In this document: positions 36,401 through 52,300 of the stretch, piece after piece
How the letters are laid out: each line of letters starts with the position of its first letter
Numbering within the stretch: the stretch's first letter is position 1
From: Hydractinia symbiolongicarpus
Lineage: Eukaryota > Cnidaria > Hydrozoa > Anthoathecata > Hydractiniidae
Reading direction: 5' to 3'
Assembly: GCF_029227915.1 (NCBI RefSeq)
Contig: NC_079885.1
Coordinates: 28,709,001 to 28,773,000, forward strand
DNA: 64,000 nt
Notes under the pieces: generated by a model
The model's database searches: none
Told to the model about the DNA's origin: nothing
Seen by the model: the letters and a program-made list of their open reading frames with translations, nothing else
Translations under genes and position numbers: made by a program

Positions 36401-39400
36401 TGGGCGCTGTGGCAGCGCTTTCTTTGAAAATTTAGATAAATAAGTCATTTTTACTGTGGGACAAAACCTAGCTGTTAGCCCGCGCTGGAGAAATAGAGAC
36501 AGTTTCAAAAACTCCATTTTATTGACTTTCTAACGGTGCCAGTCCGTTTGATTTACAACGGTTGGGTCACATATTCGTACCAACATGTATTTAGCGATAT
36601 TTTTCTGATGTTACTAGGTTGCATCGCTTTTAACAGTGAAATGATTGACTGTGGGAATCAATGGAACTGATTTTGGACTGTGAACTTATAAATGTGATAA
36701 GTGAGACAATTGGACTCCAAGAAATAACATTCTTCTTAATTTGACATGATTGCCGGAACTCAATGATTACACTGGGTGCTGTGGTAGCGCTTCATTTAAA
36801 AACTTAGATAAATAAGTCAATTTTTACTGTGGGACCAATCGTAGCCGTTAGGACGCGCTGAAGAAATAGAGACAGTTTTAAAAACTACATTTCAATGACT
36901 TTCTAACGGTATCAATTCGCTTGAGTTACAACGGTTGCGTCACATATTCGTACCAACATGTATTTAGTGATTTGTTTCCGATATTACTAAGTTGTATCGC
37001 TTTTAACAGTAAAACGATTTACTGTGGGACTTAATATAACTGATTTTAGATTTTGGCTTTTTGAATGTGATAAATGAGACAATTGAACTCCAAGAAATAA
37101 CATTCTTCTGAATTTGACATGATTGCTTGAACTCAACAGCTACACTGGGCGCTTTGGCAGCGCTTTCTTTGAAAATTTAGATAAATAAGTCATTTTTACT
37201 GTGGGACAAATCCTAGCCGTTAGCCCGCGCTGGAGAAATAGAGACAGTTCCAAAAACTCCATTTTATTGACTTTCTAACGGTGCCAGTCCGTTTGATTTA
37301 CAACGGTTGGGTCACATATTCGTACCAACATGTATTTAGCGATATTTTTCTGATGTTACTAGGTTGCATCGCTTTTAACAGTGAAATGATTGACTGTGGG
37401 AATCAATGGAACTGATTTTGGACTGTGAACTTATAAATGTGATAAGTGAGACAATTGGACTCCAAGAAATAGCATTCTTCTTAATTTGACATGATTGCCG
37501 GAACTCAATGATTACACTGGGTGCTGTGGTAGCGCTTCATTTAAAAACTTAGATAAATAAGTCAATTTTTACTGTGGGACCAATCGCAGCCGTTAGGACG
37601 CGCTGAAGAAATAGAGACAGTTTTAAAAACTACATTTCAATGACTTTCTAACGGTATCAATCCGCCTGAGTTACAACGGTTGCGTCACATATTCGTACCA
37701 ACATGTATTTAGTGATTTGTTTCCGATATTACTAAGTTGTATCGCTTTTAACAGTGAAACGATTGACTGTGGGACTTAATTGAAGTGATTCTGGACGGTG
37801 ACCTTATAAATGTGATAAATGAGCCAATTGAACTCCAAGAAATAACATTCTTCTTAATTTGACATGATTGCCGGAACTCAGCGATTACACTGGCCGTTGT
37901 GGTAGCACTTCATTTAAAAATTTATATAAAATAAGACATTTTTTACTATGGGACCAATCCTGGCCGTTATCGCGCGCTAAAGAAATAGAGACAGTTTTAA
38001 AAACTAAATTTCAATGACTTTCTAACGGTATCAATCCGCTTGAATTACAACGGTTGCGTCACGTATTCGTACCAACATGTATTTAGTGATTTTTTTCCGA
38101 TATTACTAAGTTGTATCGCTTTTAACAGTGAAACGATTGACTCTGGGACTTACTTGAAGTAACTTTGGACTGTGACCTTATAAATGTGATAAGTGAGCCA
38201 AATGGACCCAAGAAATAAAATTCTTCTTAATTTGTCATGATTGCTGCAATTCAACGATTACACTCGGCCCAATGGTAGCGCTTCACTTAATAATTGAGAT
38301 ATAAATGTGATAAGTGAGTCAATTGGACCCAAGAATTAACATTTTTCTTAATTTGACATGATTGCTGGAATTAACCGATTTCGCTGGGCGCTGTGGTAGC
38401 GCTTCATTTCAAAATTTAGATAAATAAGTCGTTTTGTACTGTGGGACCAATCCTAGCCGTTAGCGCACGCTGAAGAAAGAAAGACAGTTTAAAAAACTAC
38501 ATTTCAATGACTTTCTAACGGTATCAGTCCGCTTGAGTTACAACGGTTGCGTCACATATTCGTACCAACATGTATTTAGTGATTTTTTTCCGATATTACT
38601 AAGTTGTATCGCTTTTAACAGTGAAGCGGTTGACTCTGGGACTTAATTGAAGTAACTTTGGACTGTGACCTTATAAATGTTATAAGTGAGCCAACTGGAC
38701 CCCAAGAAATAACATTCTTCTTAATTTGACATGATTGCCGAAACTCAGCGATTACACTGGTCGCTGTTTGGAGCACTTCATTTAAAAATTTAGATAAAAA
38801 AGTCTTTTTTTTACTATGGGACCAATCCTGGCCGTTAGCGCGTGCTGAAGAAATAGAAAAATATTCAAAAACTACATTTCATTGACTTTCTAGCGGTATC
38901 AATCTGTTTAAGTTACAACGGTTGCGTCACATATTCGTACCAACATGTATGTAGCGATATTTTCCGCTGTTACTAGGTTGCATCGCTGTTAACAGTGAAA
39001 CGATTGACTGTATGACTTAATTGAACTGATTTTGGACTGTGACCTTAAAAATGTGATAAGTGAGACAATTGGACTCCAAGAAATAACATTCTTCTTAACT
39101 TGACATAATTGCAGGATCTCAGCGATTACACTGGGGCCTGTGGTAGCGCTTTATTTAAAAATTTAGATAAAAAAGTCTTTTTTAGTCTTGGACTAATCCT
39201 GGCCGTTAGCACGCACCGAAAAAATAGAGACTTTCTCAAAAACTACATTTCATTGATTTCTTGTCAGTATCAATCCGTTAGAGTTACAACGGTTGCGTCA
39301 CATATTCGTACCAACATGTATTTAAGTGATTTTTTTCCGATATTAAAAAGTTGTATCGCTTTTAACAGTGAAACGATTTACTGTGGGACTAAATATACCT
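33450..39400 (+). repeat. ~10-kb-spaced duplicated block, copy one
   Basis: Matches 43800-49300 with distinctive variants in the same order. The offset is about 10,342 bp through 33.4-36.3 kb, about 9,600 bp near 37.7-38.3 kb and 9,972 bp near 39.1 kb. The changes in offset are whole multiples of 372, so blocks differ by whole-monomer gains and losses. Confidence 0.75.
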
Positions 39401-42400
39401 GATTTTGGATTTTGACTTTATGAATGTGATAAATGAGACAATTGAACTCCAAGAAATAACATTCTTCTTAATTTGAGATGATTGCTTGAACTCAACAGCT
39501 ACACTGGGCGCTGTGGCAGCGCTTTTTTTGAAAATTTAGATAAATAAGTCATTTTTACTGTGGGACAAATCCTAGCCGTTAGCCCGCGCTGGAGAAATAG
39601 AGACAGTTTCAAAAACTCCATTTTATTGACTTTCTAACGGTGCCAGTCCGTTTGAGTTACAACGGTTGGGTCACATATTCGTACCAACATGTATTTAGCG
39701 ATATTTTTCTGATGTTACTAGGTTACATCGCTTTTAACAGTGAAATGATTGACTGTGGGAATCAATGGAACTGATTTTGGACTGTGAACTTATAAATGTG
39801 ATAAGTGAGACAGTTGGACTCCAAGAAATAACATTCTTCTTAATTTGACATGATTGCCGGAACTCAATGATTACACTGGGTGCTGTGGTAGCGCTTTATT
39901 TAAAAATTTAGATAAATAAGTCTTTTTTAACTGTGGGGCCAATCCTGGCCGTTAGCACGCGCTGAATATATATGAACAGTTTAAAAAACTACATTTCATT
40001 GACTTTCTAACGGTATCAATCCGCTTGAATTACAACGGTTGCGTCACGTATTCGTACCAACATGTATTTAGTGATTTTTTTCCGATATTACTAAGTTGTA
40101 TCGCTTTTAACAGTGAAACGATTGACTCTGGGACTTACTTGAAGTAACTTTGGACTGTGACCTTATAAATGTGATCAGTGAGCCAAATGGACCCAAGAAA
40201 AAAAATTCTTCTTAATTTGTCATGATTGCTGCAATTCAACGATTACACTCGGCCCAATGGTAGCGCTTCACTTAATAATTTAGATATAAATGTGATAAGT
40301 GAGTCAATTGGACCCAAGAAATAACATTCTTCTTAATTTGACATGATTGCTGGAATTTACCGATTTCACTGGGCGCTGTGGTAGCGCTTCATTTCAAAAT
40401 TTAGATAAATAAGTCGTTTTGTACTGTGGGACCAATCCTAGCCGTTAGCGCACGCTGAAGAAATAGAAAAATATTCAAAAACTACATTTCATTGACTTTC
40501 TAACTGTGTCAATCCGTTTGAGTTACAACGGTTGCGTCACGTATTCGTACCAACAAGTAGTTAGTGATTTTTTTCCGATATTACTAAGTTGTATCGCTTT
40601 TAACAGTGAAACGATTGACTGTGGGACTTAATTGAACTGATTCTGGACTGTGATCTTTTCAATGTGATAAATGAGCCAATTGGACTACGAGGAATAACAT
40701 TCCTCTTAATTTCACATGATTGCTGGAATTCAACGATTACAATGAGCGCTGTGGTAGCGCGTCATTTAAAAATTTAGATAAATAAGTCATATTTACTATG
40801 GGACCAATCCTGGCCGTTAGCACGCGCTGAATATATAGGAACAGTTTAAAAAACTACATTTCATTGACTTTCTAGCGGTATCAATCTGTTTAAGTTACAA
40901 CGGTTGCGTCACATATTCGTACCAACATGTATGTAGCGATATTTTCCGCTGTTACCAGGTTGCATCGCTGTTAACAGTGAAACGATTGACTGTATGACTT
41001 AATTGAACTGATTCGACTCCAAGAAATAACATTCTTCTTAACTTGACATAATTGCAGGATCTCAGCGATTACACTAGGGCCTGTGGTAGCGCTTTATTTA
41101 AAAATTTAGATAAATAAGTCATTTTTTACTGTGGGACCAATCCTAGCCGTTATCGCGCGCTGAAGAAATAGAGACAGTTTTAAAAACTACATTTCAATGA
41201 CTTTCTAACGGTATCAGTCCGCTTGAGTTACAACGGTTGCGTCACATATTCGTACCAACATGTATTTAGTGATTTTTTTCCGATATCACTACGTTGTATC
41301 GCTTTTAACAGTGAAGCGGTTGACTCTGGGACTTATATGAAGTAACTTTGGACTGTGACCTTATAAATGTGATAAGTGAGACAGTTGGACTGCAAGAATA
41401 ACATTCTTCTTAATTTGACATGGTTGTTGGAACGCAGCGATTTCACTGGGCGCTGTGGTAGCGCTTCATTTAAAAATTTAGATAAAAAAGTCTTTTTTTA
41501 GTCTTGGACCAATCCTGGCCGTTAGCACGCGCCGAAAAAATAAAGACATTCTCAAAAACTACATTTCATTGATTTCTTGTCAGTATCAATCCGTTAGAGT
41601 TACAACGGTTGCGTCACATATTCGTACCAACATGTATTTAGTGACATCTTTCCGATATTACTAAGTTATATCGCTTTTAACAGTGGAATGATTTACTGTG
41701 GGACTAAATATACCTGATTTTGGATTTTGACTTTATGAATGTGATAAATGAGACAATTGAACTCCAAGAAATAACATTCTTCTTAATTTAACATGATTGC
41801 TTCAACTCAGCAGTTACACAGGGCGCTGTGGTAGCGTTTTATTTAAAAGTTTAGATAAATAAGTCATTTTGTACTGTGGGACCAAACCTAGCCGTGAGCG
41901 CGCGTTGAAGAAATAGAAACATTTTTAAAAACTACATTTCATTGACTTTCTAACGGTGTCAATCCGTTTGAGTTACAACAGTTGCGTCACATGTTCGTAC
42001 CAACATGTATTTAGTGATTTGTTTCCGATATTACTAAGTTGTATCGCTTTTAACAGTGAAACGATTGACTGTGGGACTTAATTGAAGTGATTCTGGACTG
42101 TGACCTTATAAATGTGATAAATGAGCCAATTGAACACCAAGGAACAACATTCTTCTTAATTTGACATGATTGCTGGAACTCAGCGATTACACTGGGCGTT
42201 GTGGTAGCACTTCATTTAAAAATTTAGATAAATAAGTCATTTCTTACTGTAGGACCAATCCTAGCCGTTATTGCGCGCTAAAGAAATAGAGACAGTTTTA
42301 AAAACTACATTTCAATGACTTTCTAACGGTATCAATCCGCTTGAGTTACAACGGTTGCGTCACATATTCGTACCAAGATGTATTTAGTGATTTTTTCCGA

Positions 42401-43799
42401 TATTACTAAGTTGTATCGCTTTTAACAGTGGAACGATTGACTGTGGCACTTAATTGAACTGATTTTGGACTGTGACCTTATAAATGTGATAAATGAGCCA
42501 ATTGAACTCCAAGGAATAACATTCTTCTTAATTTGACATGATTGCCGGAACTCAGCGATTACACTGGCCGTTGTGGTAGCACTTCATTTAAAAATTTATA
42601 TAAAATAAGTCATTTTTTACTATGGGACCAATCCTGGCCGTTATCGCGCGCTAAAGAAATAGAGACAGTTTTAAAAACTAAATTTCAATGACTTTCTAAC
42701 GGTATTAATCCGCTTGAATTACAACGGTTGCGTCACGTATTCGTACCAACATGTATTTAGTGATTTTTTCCCGATACTACTAAGTTGTATCGCTTTTAAC
42801 AGTGAAACGATTGACTCTGGGACTTACTTGAAGTAACTTTGGACTGTGACCTTATAAATGTGATAAGTGAGCCAAATGGTCCCAAGAAATAAAATTCTTC
42901 TTAATTTGTCATGATTGCTGCAATTCAACGATTACACTCGGCCCAATGGTAGCGCTTCACTTAATAATTTAGATATAAATGTGATAAGTGAGTCAATTGG
43001 ACCCAAGAAATAACATTCTTCTTAATTTGACATGATTGCTGGAATTTACCGATTTCACTGGGTGCTGTGGTAGCGCTTCATTTCAAAATTTAGATAAATA
43101 AGTCGTTTTGTACTGTGGGACCAATCCTAGTCGTTAGCGCACGCTGAAGAAAGAAAGACAGTTTTAAAAACTACATTTCATTGACTTTCTAACAGTATCA
43201 GTCCGTTTCAATTACAACGGTTGCGTCACATATTCGTACCAACATGTATTTAGCGATATTTTTCTGATAATACTAGGTTGTACGCTTTTAACAGTGAAAC
43301 GATTGACTGTGGGACTTATTTGAACTGATTTTGGACTGTGACCTTATAAATGTGATAATTGAGTCAATTGGACCCAAGAATTAACATTTTTCTTAATTTG
43401 CATGATTGCTGGAATTAACCGATTTCGCTGGGCGCTGTGGTATAGCTTTATTTAAAGGTTTAGATAAATAAGTCATTTTGTACTGTGGGAGCAATCCTAG
43501 CCGTTATCGCGCGCTGAAGAAATAGAGACAGTTTTAAAAACTACATTTCAATGACTTTCTAACGGTATCAGTCCGCTTGAGTTACAACGGTTGCGTCACA
43601 TATTCGTACCAACATGTATTTAGTGATTTTTTTCCGATATCACTACGTTGTATCGCTTTTAACAGTGAAGCGGTTGACTCTGGGACTTATATGAAGTAAC
43701 TTTGGACTGTGACCTTATAAATGTTATAAGTGAGCCAACTGGACCCCAAGAAATAACATTCTTCTTAATTTGACATGATTGCCGAAACTCAGCGATTAC

Positions 43800-46700
43800 A
43801 CTGGTCGCTGTTTGGAGCACTTCATTTAAAAATTTAGATAAAGAAGTCTTTTTTTACTATGGGACCAATCCTGGCCGTTAGCGCGCGTTAAAGAAATAGA
43901 GACAGTTTCAAGAACTACATTTCAAGGACTTTCTAACGGTATCAGTCCGTTTGTGTTACAACGATTGCGTCACATATTCGTACCAACATGTATTTAGCGA
44001 TATTTTTCTAATAATACTAGGTTGTATCGCTTTTAACAGTGAAACGATTGACTGTTGGACTTAATTGAACTGATTTTGGACTGTGACCTTATAAATGTGA
44101 TAAGTAAGACAATTGGACCCAAGAAATAACATTCTTCTTAATTTGACATGATTGCTGGAATTTACCGATTTCACTGGGCGCTGTGGTAGCGCTTCATTTC
44201 AAAACTTAGATAAATAAGTCGTTTTGTACTGTGGCACCAATCCAAGCCTTTAGCGCGTGCTGAAGAAATAGAAAAATATTCAAAAACTACATTTCATTGA
44301 CTTTCTAACTGTGTCAATCCGTTTGAGTTACAAAGGTTGCGTCACGTATTCGTACCAACAAGTAGTTAATGATTTTTTTCCGATATTACTAAGTTGTATC
44401 GCTTTTAACAGTGAAACGATTGACTGTGGGACTTAATTGAACTGATTCTGGACTGTGATCTTTTCAATGTGATAAATGAGCCAATTGGACTACGAGGAAT
44501 AACATTCCTCTTAATTTCACATGATTCCTGGAATTCAACGATTACAATGAGCGCTGTGGTAGCGCGTCATTTAAAAATTTAGATAAATAAGTCATATTTA
44601 CTATGGGACCAATCCTGGCCGTTAGCACGCGCTGAATATATAGGAACAGTTTAAAAAACTACATTTCATTGACTTTCTAGCGGTATCAATCTGTTTAAGT
44701 TACAACGGTTGCGTCACATATTCGTACCAACATGTATGTAGCGATATTTTCCGCTGTTACCAGGTTGCATCGCTGTTAACAGTGAAACGATTGACTGTAT
44801 GACTTAATTGAACTGATTGGACTCCAAGAAATAACATTCTTCTTAACTTGACATAATTGCAGGATCTCAGCGATTACACTGGGGCCTGTGGTAGCGCTTT
44901 ATTTAAAAATTTAGATAAATAAGTCATTTTTTACTGTGGGACCAAACCTAGCCGTGAGCGCGCGTTGAAGAAATAGAAACATTTTTAAAAACTACATTTC
45001 ATTGACTTTCTAACGGTGTCAATCCGTTTGAGTTACAACAGTTGCGTCACATGTTCGTACCAACATGTATTTAGTGATTTGTTTCCGATATTACTAAGTT
45101 GTATCGCTTTTAACAGTGAAACGATTGACTGTGGGACTTAATTGAAGTGATTCTGGACTGTGACCTTATAAATGTGATAAATGAGCCAATTGAACTCCAA
45201 GGAACAACATTCTTCTTAATTTGACATGATTGCTGGAACTCAGCGATTACACTGGGCGTTGTGGTAGCACTTCATTTAAAAATTTAGATAAATAAGTCAT
45301 TTCTTACTGTAGGACCAATCCTAGCCGTTATTGCGCGCTAAAGAAATAGAGACAGTTTTAAAAACTACATTTCAATGACTTTCTAACGGTATCAATCCGC
45401 TTGAGTTACAACGGTTGCGTCACATATTCGTACCAAGATGTATTTAGTGATTTTTTTCTGATGTTACTAGGTTGCATCGCTTTTAACAGTGAAACGATTG
45501 ACTGTGGCAATTAATTGAACCGATTTTGGACTGTGCCCTTATAAATGCAATAATTGAGCGAGTTGGACTCCAAGGAAAAATATTCTTTCTAAATTGAAAT
45601 GATTGCTGTATTTCAGCGATTACACTGGGCGTTGTGGTAGTGCTTTACTTAAAAATTTGGATAAATTAGTTATTTTTCACTGTGGGACCAATCCTGGCCG
45701 TTAGCACGAGCTGAATAAATAGGAACAATTTCAAAAACTACATTTCATTGACTTTCTAGCGGTATAAATGCGTTTGAGTTACAACGGTTGCGTCACATAT
45801 TCGTACCAACATGTATTTAGCGATGTTATTCGGATATTACTAGGTTGTGTCGCGTTTAACAGTAAAACGATTTACTGTGGGACTTAATATAACTGATTTT
45901 AGATTTTGGCTTTTTGAATGTGATAAATGAGACAATTGAACTCCAAGAAATAACATTCTTCTTAATTTGAGATGATTGCTTGAACTCAACAGCTACACTG
46001 GGCGCTGTGGCAGCGCTTTCTTTGAAAATTTAGATAAATAAGTCATTTTTACTGTGGGACAAATCCTAGCCGTTAGCCCGCGCTGGAGAAATAGAGACAG
46101 TTTCAAAAACTCCATTTTATTGACTTTATAACGGTGCCAGTCCGTTTGAGTTACAACGGTTGGGTCACATATGCGTACCAACATGTATTTAGCGGTATTT
46201 TTCTGATGTTACTAGGTTGCATCGCTTTTAACAGTGAAATGATTGACTGTGGGAATCAATGGAACTGATTTTGGACTGTGAACTTATAAATTTGATAAGT
46301 GAGACAATTAGACTCCAAGAAATAACATTCTTCTTAATTTGACATGATTGCCGGAACTCAATGATTACACTGGGTGCTGTGGTAGCGCTTCATTTAAAAA
46401 CTTAGATAAATAAGTCAATTTTTACTATGGGACCAATCGTAGCCGTTAGGACGCGCTGAAGAAATAGAGACAGTTTCAAAAACTACACTTCAATGACTTT
46501 CTAATAGTATCAGTTTGTTTGAGTGACAACGGTTGCGTCACATATTCGTACCAACATGTATTTAGCGATGTTATTCGGATATTACTAGGTTGTGTCGCGT
46601 TTAACAGTAAAACGATTTACTGTGGGACTTAATATAACTGATTTTAGATTTTGGCTTTTTGAATGTGATAAATGAGACAATTGAACTCCAAGAAATAACA

Positions 46701-49300
46701 TTCTTCTCAATTTGACATGATAGCTTGAACTCAACAGCGATTACACTGGGCGCTGTGGCAGCGCTTTCTTTGAAAATTTAGATAAATAAGTCATTTTTAC
46801 TGTGGGACAAAACCTAGCCGTTAGCCCGCGCTGGAGAAATAGAGACAGTTTCAAAAACTCCATTTTATTGACTTTCTAACGGTGCCAGTCCGTTTGATTT
46901 ACAACGGTTGGGTCACATATTCGTACCAACATGTATTTAGCGATATTTTTCTGATGTTACTAGGTTGCATCGCTTTTAACAGTGAAATGATTGACTGTGG
47001 GAATCAATGGAACTGATTTTGGACTGTGAACTTATAAATGTGATAAGTGAGACAATTGGACTCCAAGAAATAACATTCTTCTTAATTTGACATGATTGCC
47101 GGAACTCAATGATTACACTGGGTGCTGTGGTAGCGCTTCATTTAAAAACTTAGATAAATAAGTCAATTTTTACTGTGGGACCAATCGTAGCCGTTAGGAC
47201 GCGCTGAAGAAATAGAGACAGTTTTAAAAACTACATTTCAATGACTTTCTAACGGTATCAATCCGCTTGAGTTACAACGGTTGCGTCACATATTCGTACC
47301 AACATGTATTTAGTGATTTGTTTCCGATATTACTAAGTTGTATCGCTTTTAACAGTGAAACGATTGACTGTGGGACTTAATTGAAGTGATTCTGGACTGT
47401 GACCTTATAAATGTGATAAATGAGCCAATTGAACTCCAAGAAATAACATTCTTCTTAATTTGACATGATTGCCGGAACTCAGCGATTACACTGGCCGTTG
47501 TGGTAGCACTTCATTTAAAAATTTTTTATAAAATAAGACATTTTTTACTATGGGACCAATCCTGGCCGTTATCGCGCGCTAAAGAAATAGAGACAGTTTT
47601 AAAAACTAAATTTCAATGACTTTCTAACGGTATCAATCCGCTTGAATTACAACGGTTGCGTCACGTATTCGTACCAACATGTATTTAGTGATTTTTTTCC
47701 GATATTACTAAGTTGTATCGCTTTTAACAGTGAAACGATTGACTCCGGGACTTACTTGAAGTAACTTTGGACTGTGACCTTATAAATGTGATAAGTGAGC
47801 CAAATGGACCCAAGAAATAAAATTCTTCTTAATTTGTCATGATTGCTGCAATTCAACGATTACACTCGGCCCAATGGTAGCGCTTCACTTAATAATTGAG
47901 ATATAAATGTGATAAGTGAGTCAATTGGACCCAAGAAATAACATTCTTCTTAATTTGACATGATTGCTGGAATTAACTGATTTCGCTGGGCGCTGTGGTA
48001 GCGCTTCATTTCAAAATTTAGATAAATAAGTCGTTTTGTACTGTGGGACCAATCCTAGCCGTTAGCGCACGCTGAAGAAAGAAAGACAGTTTAAAAAACT
48101 ACATTTCAATGACTTTCTAACGGTATCAGTCCGCTTGAGTTACAACGGTTGCGTCACATATTCGTACCAACATGTATTTAGTGATTTTTTTCCGATATTA
48201 CTAAGTTGTAACGCTTTTAACAGTGAAGCGGTTGACTCTGGGACTTAATTGAAGTAACTTTGGACTGTGACCTTATAAATGTTATAAGTGAGCCAACTGG
48301 ACCCCAAGAAATAACATTCTTCTTAATTTGACATGATTGCCGAAACTCAGCGATTACACTGGTCGCTGTTTGGAGCACTTCATTTAAAAATTTAGATAAA
48401 AAAGTCTTTTTTTACTATGGGATCAATCCTGGCCGTTAGCGCGTGCTGAAGAAATAGAAAAATATTCAAAAATTACATTTCATTGACTTTCTAACTGTGT
48501 CAATCCGTTTGAGTTACAACGGTTACGTCACGTATTCGTACCAACGAGTAGTTAGTGATTTTTTTCCGATATTACTAAGTTGTATTGCTTTTAACAGTGA
48601 AACGATTGACTGTGGGACTTAATTGAACTGATTCTGGACTGTGATCTTTTCAATGTGATAAATGAGCCAATTGGACTACGAGGAATAACATTCCTCTTAA
48701 TTTCACATGATTGCTGGAATTCAACGATTACAATGAGCGCTGTGGTAGCGCGTCATTTAAAAATTAGATAAATAAGTCATATTTACTATGGGACCAATCC
48801 TGGCCGTTAGCACGCGCTGAATATATAGGAACAGTTTAAAAAACTACATTTCATTGACTTTCTAGCGGTATCAATCTGTTTAAGTTACATCGGTTGCGTC
48901 ACATATTCGTACCAACATGTATGTAGCGATATTTTCCGCTGTTACTAGGTTGCATCGCTGTTAACAGTGAAACGATTGACTGTATGACTTAATTGAACTG
49001 ATTTTGGACTGTGACCTTAAAAATGTGATAAGTGAGACAATTGGACTCCAAGAAATAACATTCTTCTTAACTTGACATAATTGCAGGATCTCAGCGATTA
49101 CACTGGGGCCTGTGGTAGCGCTTTATTTAAAAATTTAGATAAAAAAGTCTTTTTTAGTCTTGGACCAATCATGGCCGTTAGCACGCGCCGAAAAAATAGA
49201 GACTTTCTCAAAAACTACATTTCATTGATTTCTTGTCAGTATCAATCCGTTAGAGTTACAACGGTTACGTCACATATTCGTACCAACATGTATTTAGTGA
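43800..49300 (+). repeat. ~10-kb-spaced duplicated block, copy two
   Basis: Partner of 33450-39400. For example the string AGCTACACTGGGCGCTGTGG lies at 35648 and 45991. Confidence 0.75.
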
Positions 49301-52300
49301 CATTTTTCCGATATTGCTAAGTTATATCGCTTTTAACAGTGAAACGATTGACTGCGGGGCTTAGTATAACTGATTTTGGACTTTGAGTTTATGAATGTGA
49401 TAAATGAGACAATTGAACTTCAAGAAATAACATTCTTCTAAATTTGACATGATTGCTTGAACTCAGCATTTGCACTGTTCGCTGTGGCAGCGCTTTATTT
49501 ATAAATTTAGATATAAAAGTCTTTTTTGCTGTGGGGCCAATCCTGGCCGTTAGCACGCGCTGAAGAAACAGAGGCATTCTCAAAAACTTCATTTCATTGA
49601 CTTTCTAGCGGTATAAATGCGTTTGAGTTACAACGGTTGCGTCACATATTCGTACCAACATGTATTTAGAGATGTTATTCGGATATTACTAGGTTGTGTC
49701 GCGTTTAACAGTAAAACGATTTTCTTTGGGACTTAATATAACTGATTTTAGATTTTGGCTTTTTGAATGTGATAAATGAGACAATTGAACTGCAAGAAAT
49801 AACATTCTTCTTAATTTGACATGATTGCTTGAACTCAGCAGTTACACTGGGCGCTGTGGCAGCGCTTTCCTTGAAAATTTAGATAAATAAGTCATTTTTT
49901 ACTGTAGGACCAATCGTAGCCGTTAGGACGCGCTGAAGAAATAGAAACAGTTTCAAAAACTACACTTCAATGACTTTCTAATAGTATCAGTTTGTTTGAG
50001 TGACAACGGTTACGTCACATAGTCGTACCAACATGTACTTATTGACATCTTTCCGATATTACTAAGTTATATCGCTTTTAACAGTGGAATGATTGACTGT
50101 GGGACTTAATTGATCTAACTTTGGACTGTGACCTTATAAATGTGATAAGTGAGCCAACTGGACTCCAAGATATAACATTCTTCTTAATTTGACATGGTTG
50201 TTGGAACTCAGCGATTTTACTGGGCGCTGTGGTAGCGCTTCATTTAAAAACTTAGATAAATAAGTCTTTTTTTAGTCTTGGACCAATCCTGGCCGTTAGC
50301 ACGCGCCGAAAAAATAGAGACATTCTCAAAAACTACATTTCATTGATTTCTTGTCAGTATCCATCCGTTTGAGTTACAACGGCTGCATAACATATTCGTA
50401 CCAACATGTATTTAGTGACATTTTTCCGATATTGCTAAGTTATATCGCTTTTAACAGTGAAACGATTGACTGTGGGAATTAATTGATCCGATTTTGGACT
50501 GTGCCCTTATAAATGCAATAATTGAGCGAGTTGGAATTCAAGGAAAAATATTCTTCCTAATTTGAAATGATTGCTGGATTTCAGCGATTACACTGGGCGT
50601 TGTGGTAGTGCTTTACTTAAAAATTTGGATAAATTAGTTATTTTTCACTGTTGGACCAATCCTGGCCGTTAGCACGCGCTGAATAAATAGGAACAATTTC
50701 AAAAACTACATTTCATTAACTTTCTAGCGGTATAAATGCGTTTGAGTTACAACGGTTGCGTCACATATTCGTACCAACATGTATTTAGCGATGTTATTCG
50801 GATATTACTAGGTTGTGTGGCGTTTAACAGTAAAACGATTTACTGTGGGACTAAATATAACTGATTTTAGATTTTGGCTTTTTGAATGTGATAAATGAGA
50901 CAATTGAACTCCAAGAAATAACATTCTTCTTAATTTGACATGATTGCTTGAACTCAACAGCTACACTGGGCGCTGTGGCAGCGCTTTCTTTGAAAATTAA
51001 GATAAATAAGTCATTTTTACTGTGGGACAAATCCTAGCCGTTAGCCCGCGCTGGAGAAATAGAGACAGTTTCAAAAACTCTATTTTATTGACTTTCTAAC
51101 GGTGCCAGTCCGTTTGAGTTACAACGGTTGGGTCACATATTCGTACCAACATGTATTTAGCGATATTTTTCTGATGTTACTAGGTTGCATCGCTTTTAAC
51201 AGTGAAATGATTGACTGTGGGAATCAATGGAACTGATTTTGGATTGTGAACTTATAAATTTGATAAGTGAGACAATTGGACTCCAAGAAATAAAATTCTT
51301 CTTAATTTGACATGATTGCCGGAACTCAATGATTACACTGGGTGCTGTGGTAGTGCTTTACTTAAAAATTTAGATAAATTAGTTATTTTTCACTGTGGGA
51401 CCAATCCTGGCCGTTAGCACGCGCTGAATAAATAGGAACAATTTCAAAAACTACATTTCATTGACTTTCTAGCGGTATAAATGCGTTTGAGTTACAACGG
51501 TTGCGTCACATATTCGTACCAACATGTATTTAGAGATGTTATTCGGATATTACTAGGTTGTGTCGCGATTAACAGTAAAACGATTTTCTTTGGGACTTAA
51601 TATAACTGATTTTAGATTTTGGCTTTTTGAATGTGATAAATGAGACAATTGAACTGCAAGAAATAACATTCTTCTTAATTTGACATGATTGCTTGAACTC
51701 AACAGCTACACTGGGCGCTGTGGCAGCGCTTTCTTTGAAAATTTAGATAAATAAGTCATTTTTACTGTGGGACAAATCCTAGCCGTTAGCCCGCGCTGGA
51801 GAAATAGAGACAGTTTCAAAAACTCCATTTTATTGACTTTCTAACGGTGCCAGTCCGTTTGAGTTACAACGGTTGGGTCACATATTCGTACCAACATGTA
51901 TTTAGCGATATTTTTCTGATGTTACTAGGTTACATCGCTTTTAACAGTGAAATGATTGACTGTGGGAATCAATGGAACTGATTTTGGACTGTGAACTTAT
52001 AAATGTGATAAGTGAGACAGTTGGACTCCAAGAAATAACATTCTTCTTAATTTGACATGATTGCCGGAACTCAATGATTACACTGGGTGCTGTGGTAGCG
52101 CTTTATTTAAAAATTTAGATATAAATGTGATAAGTGAGTCAATTGGACCCAAGAAATAACATTCTTCTTAATTTGACATGATTGCTGGAATTTACCGATT
52201 TCACTGGGCGCTGTGGTAGCGCTTCATTTCAAAATTTAGATAAATAAGTCGTTTTGTACTGTGGGACCAGTCCTAGCCGTTAGCGCACGCTGAAGAAAGA

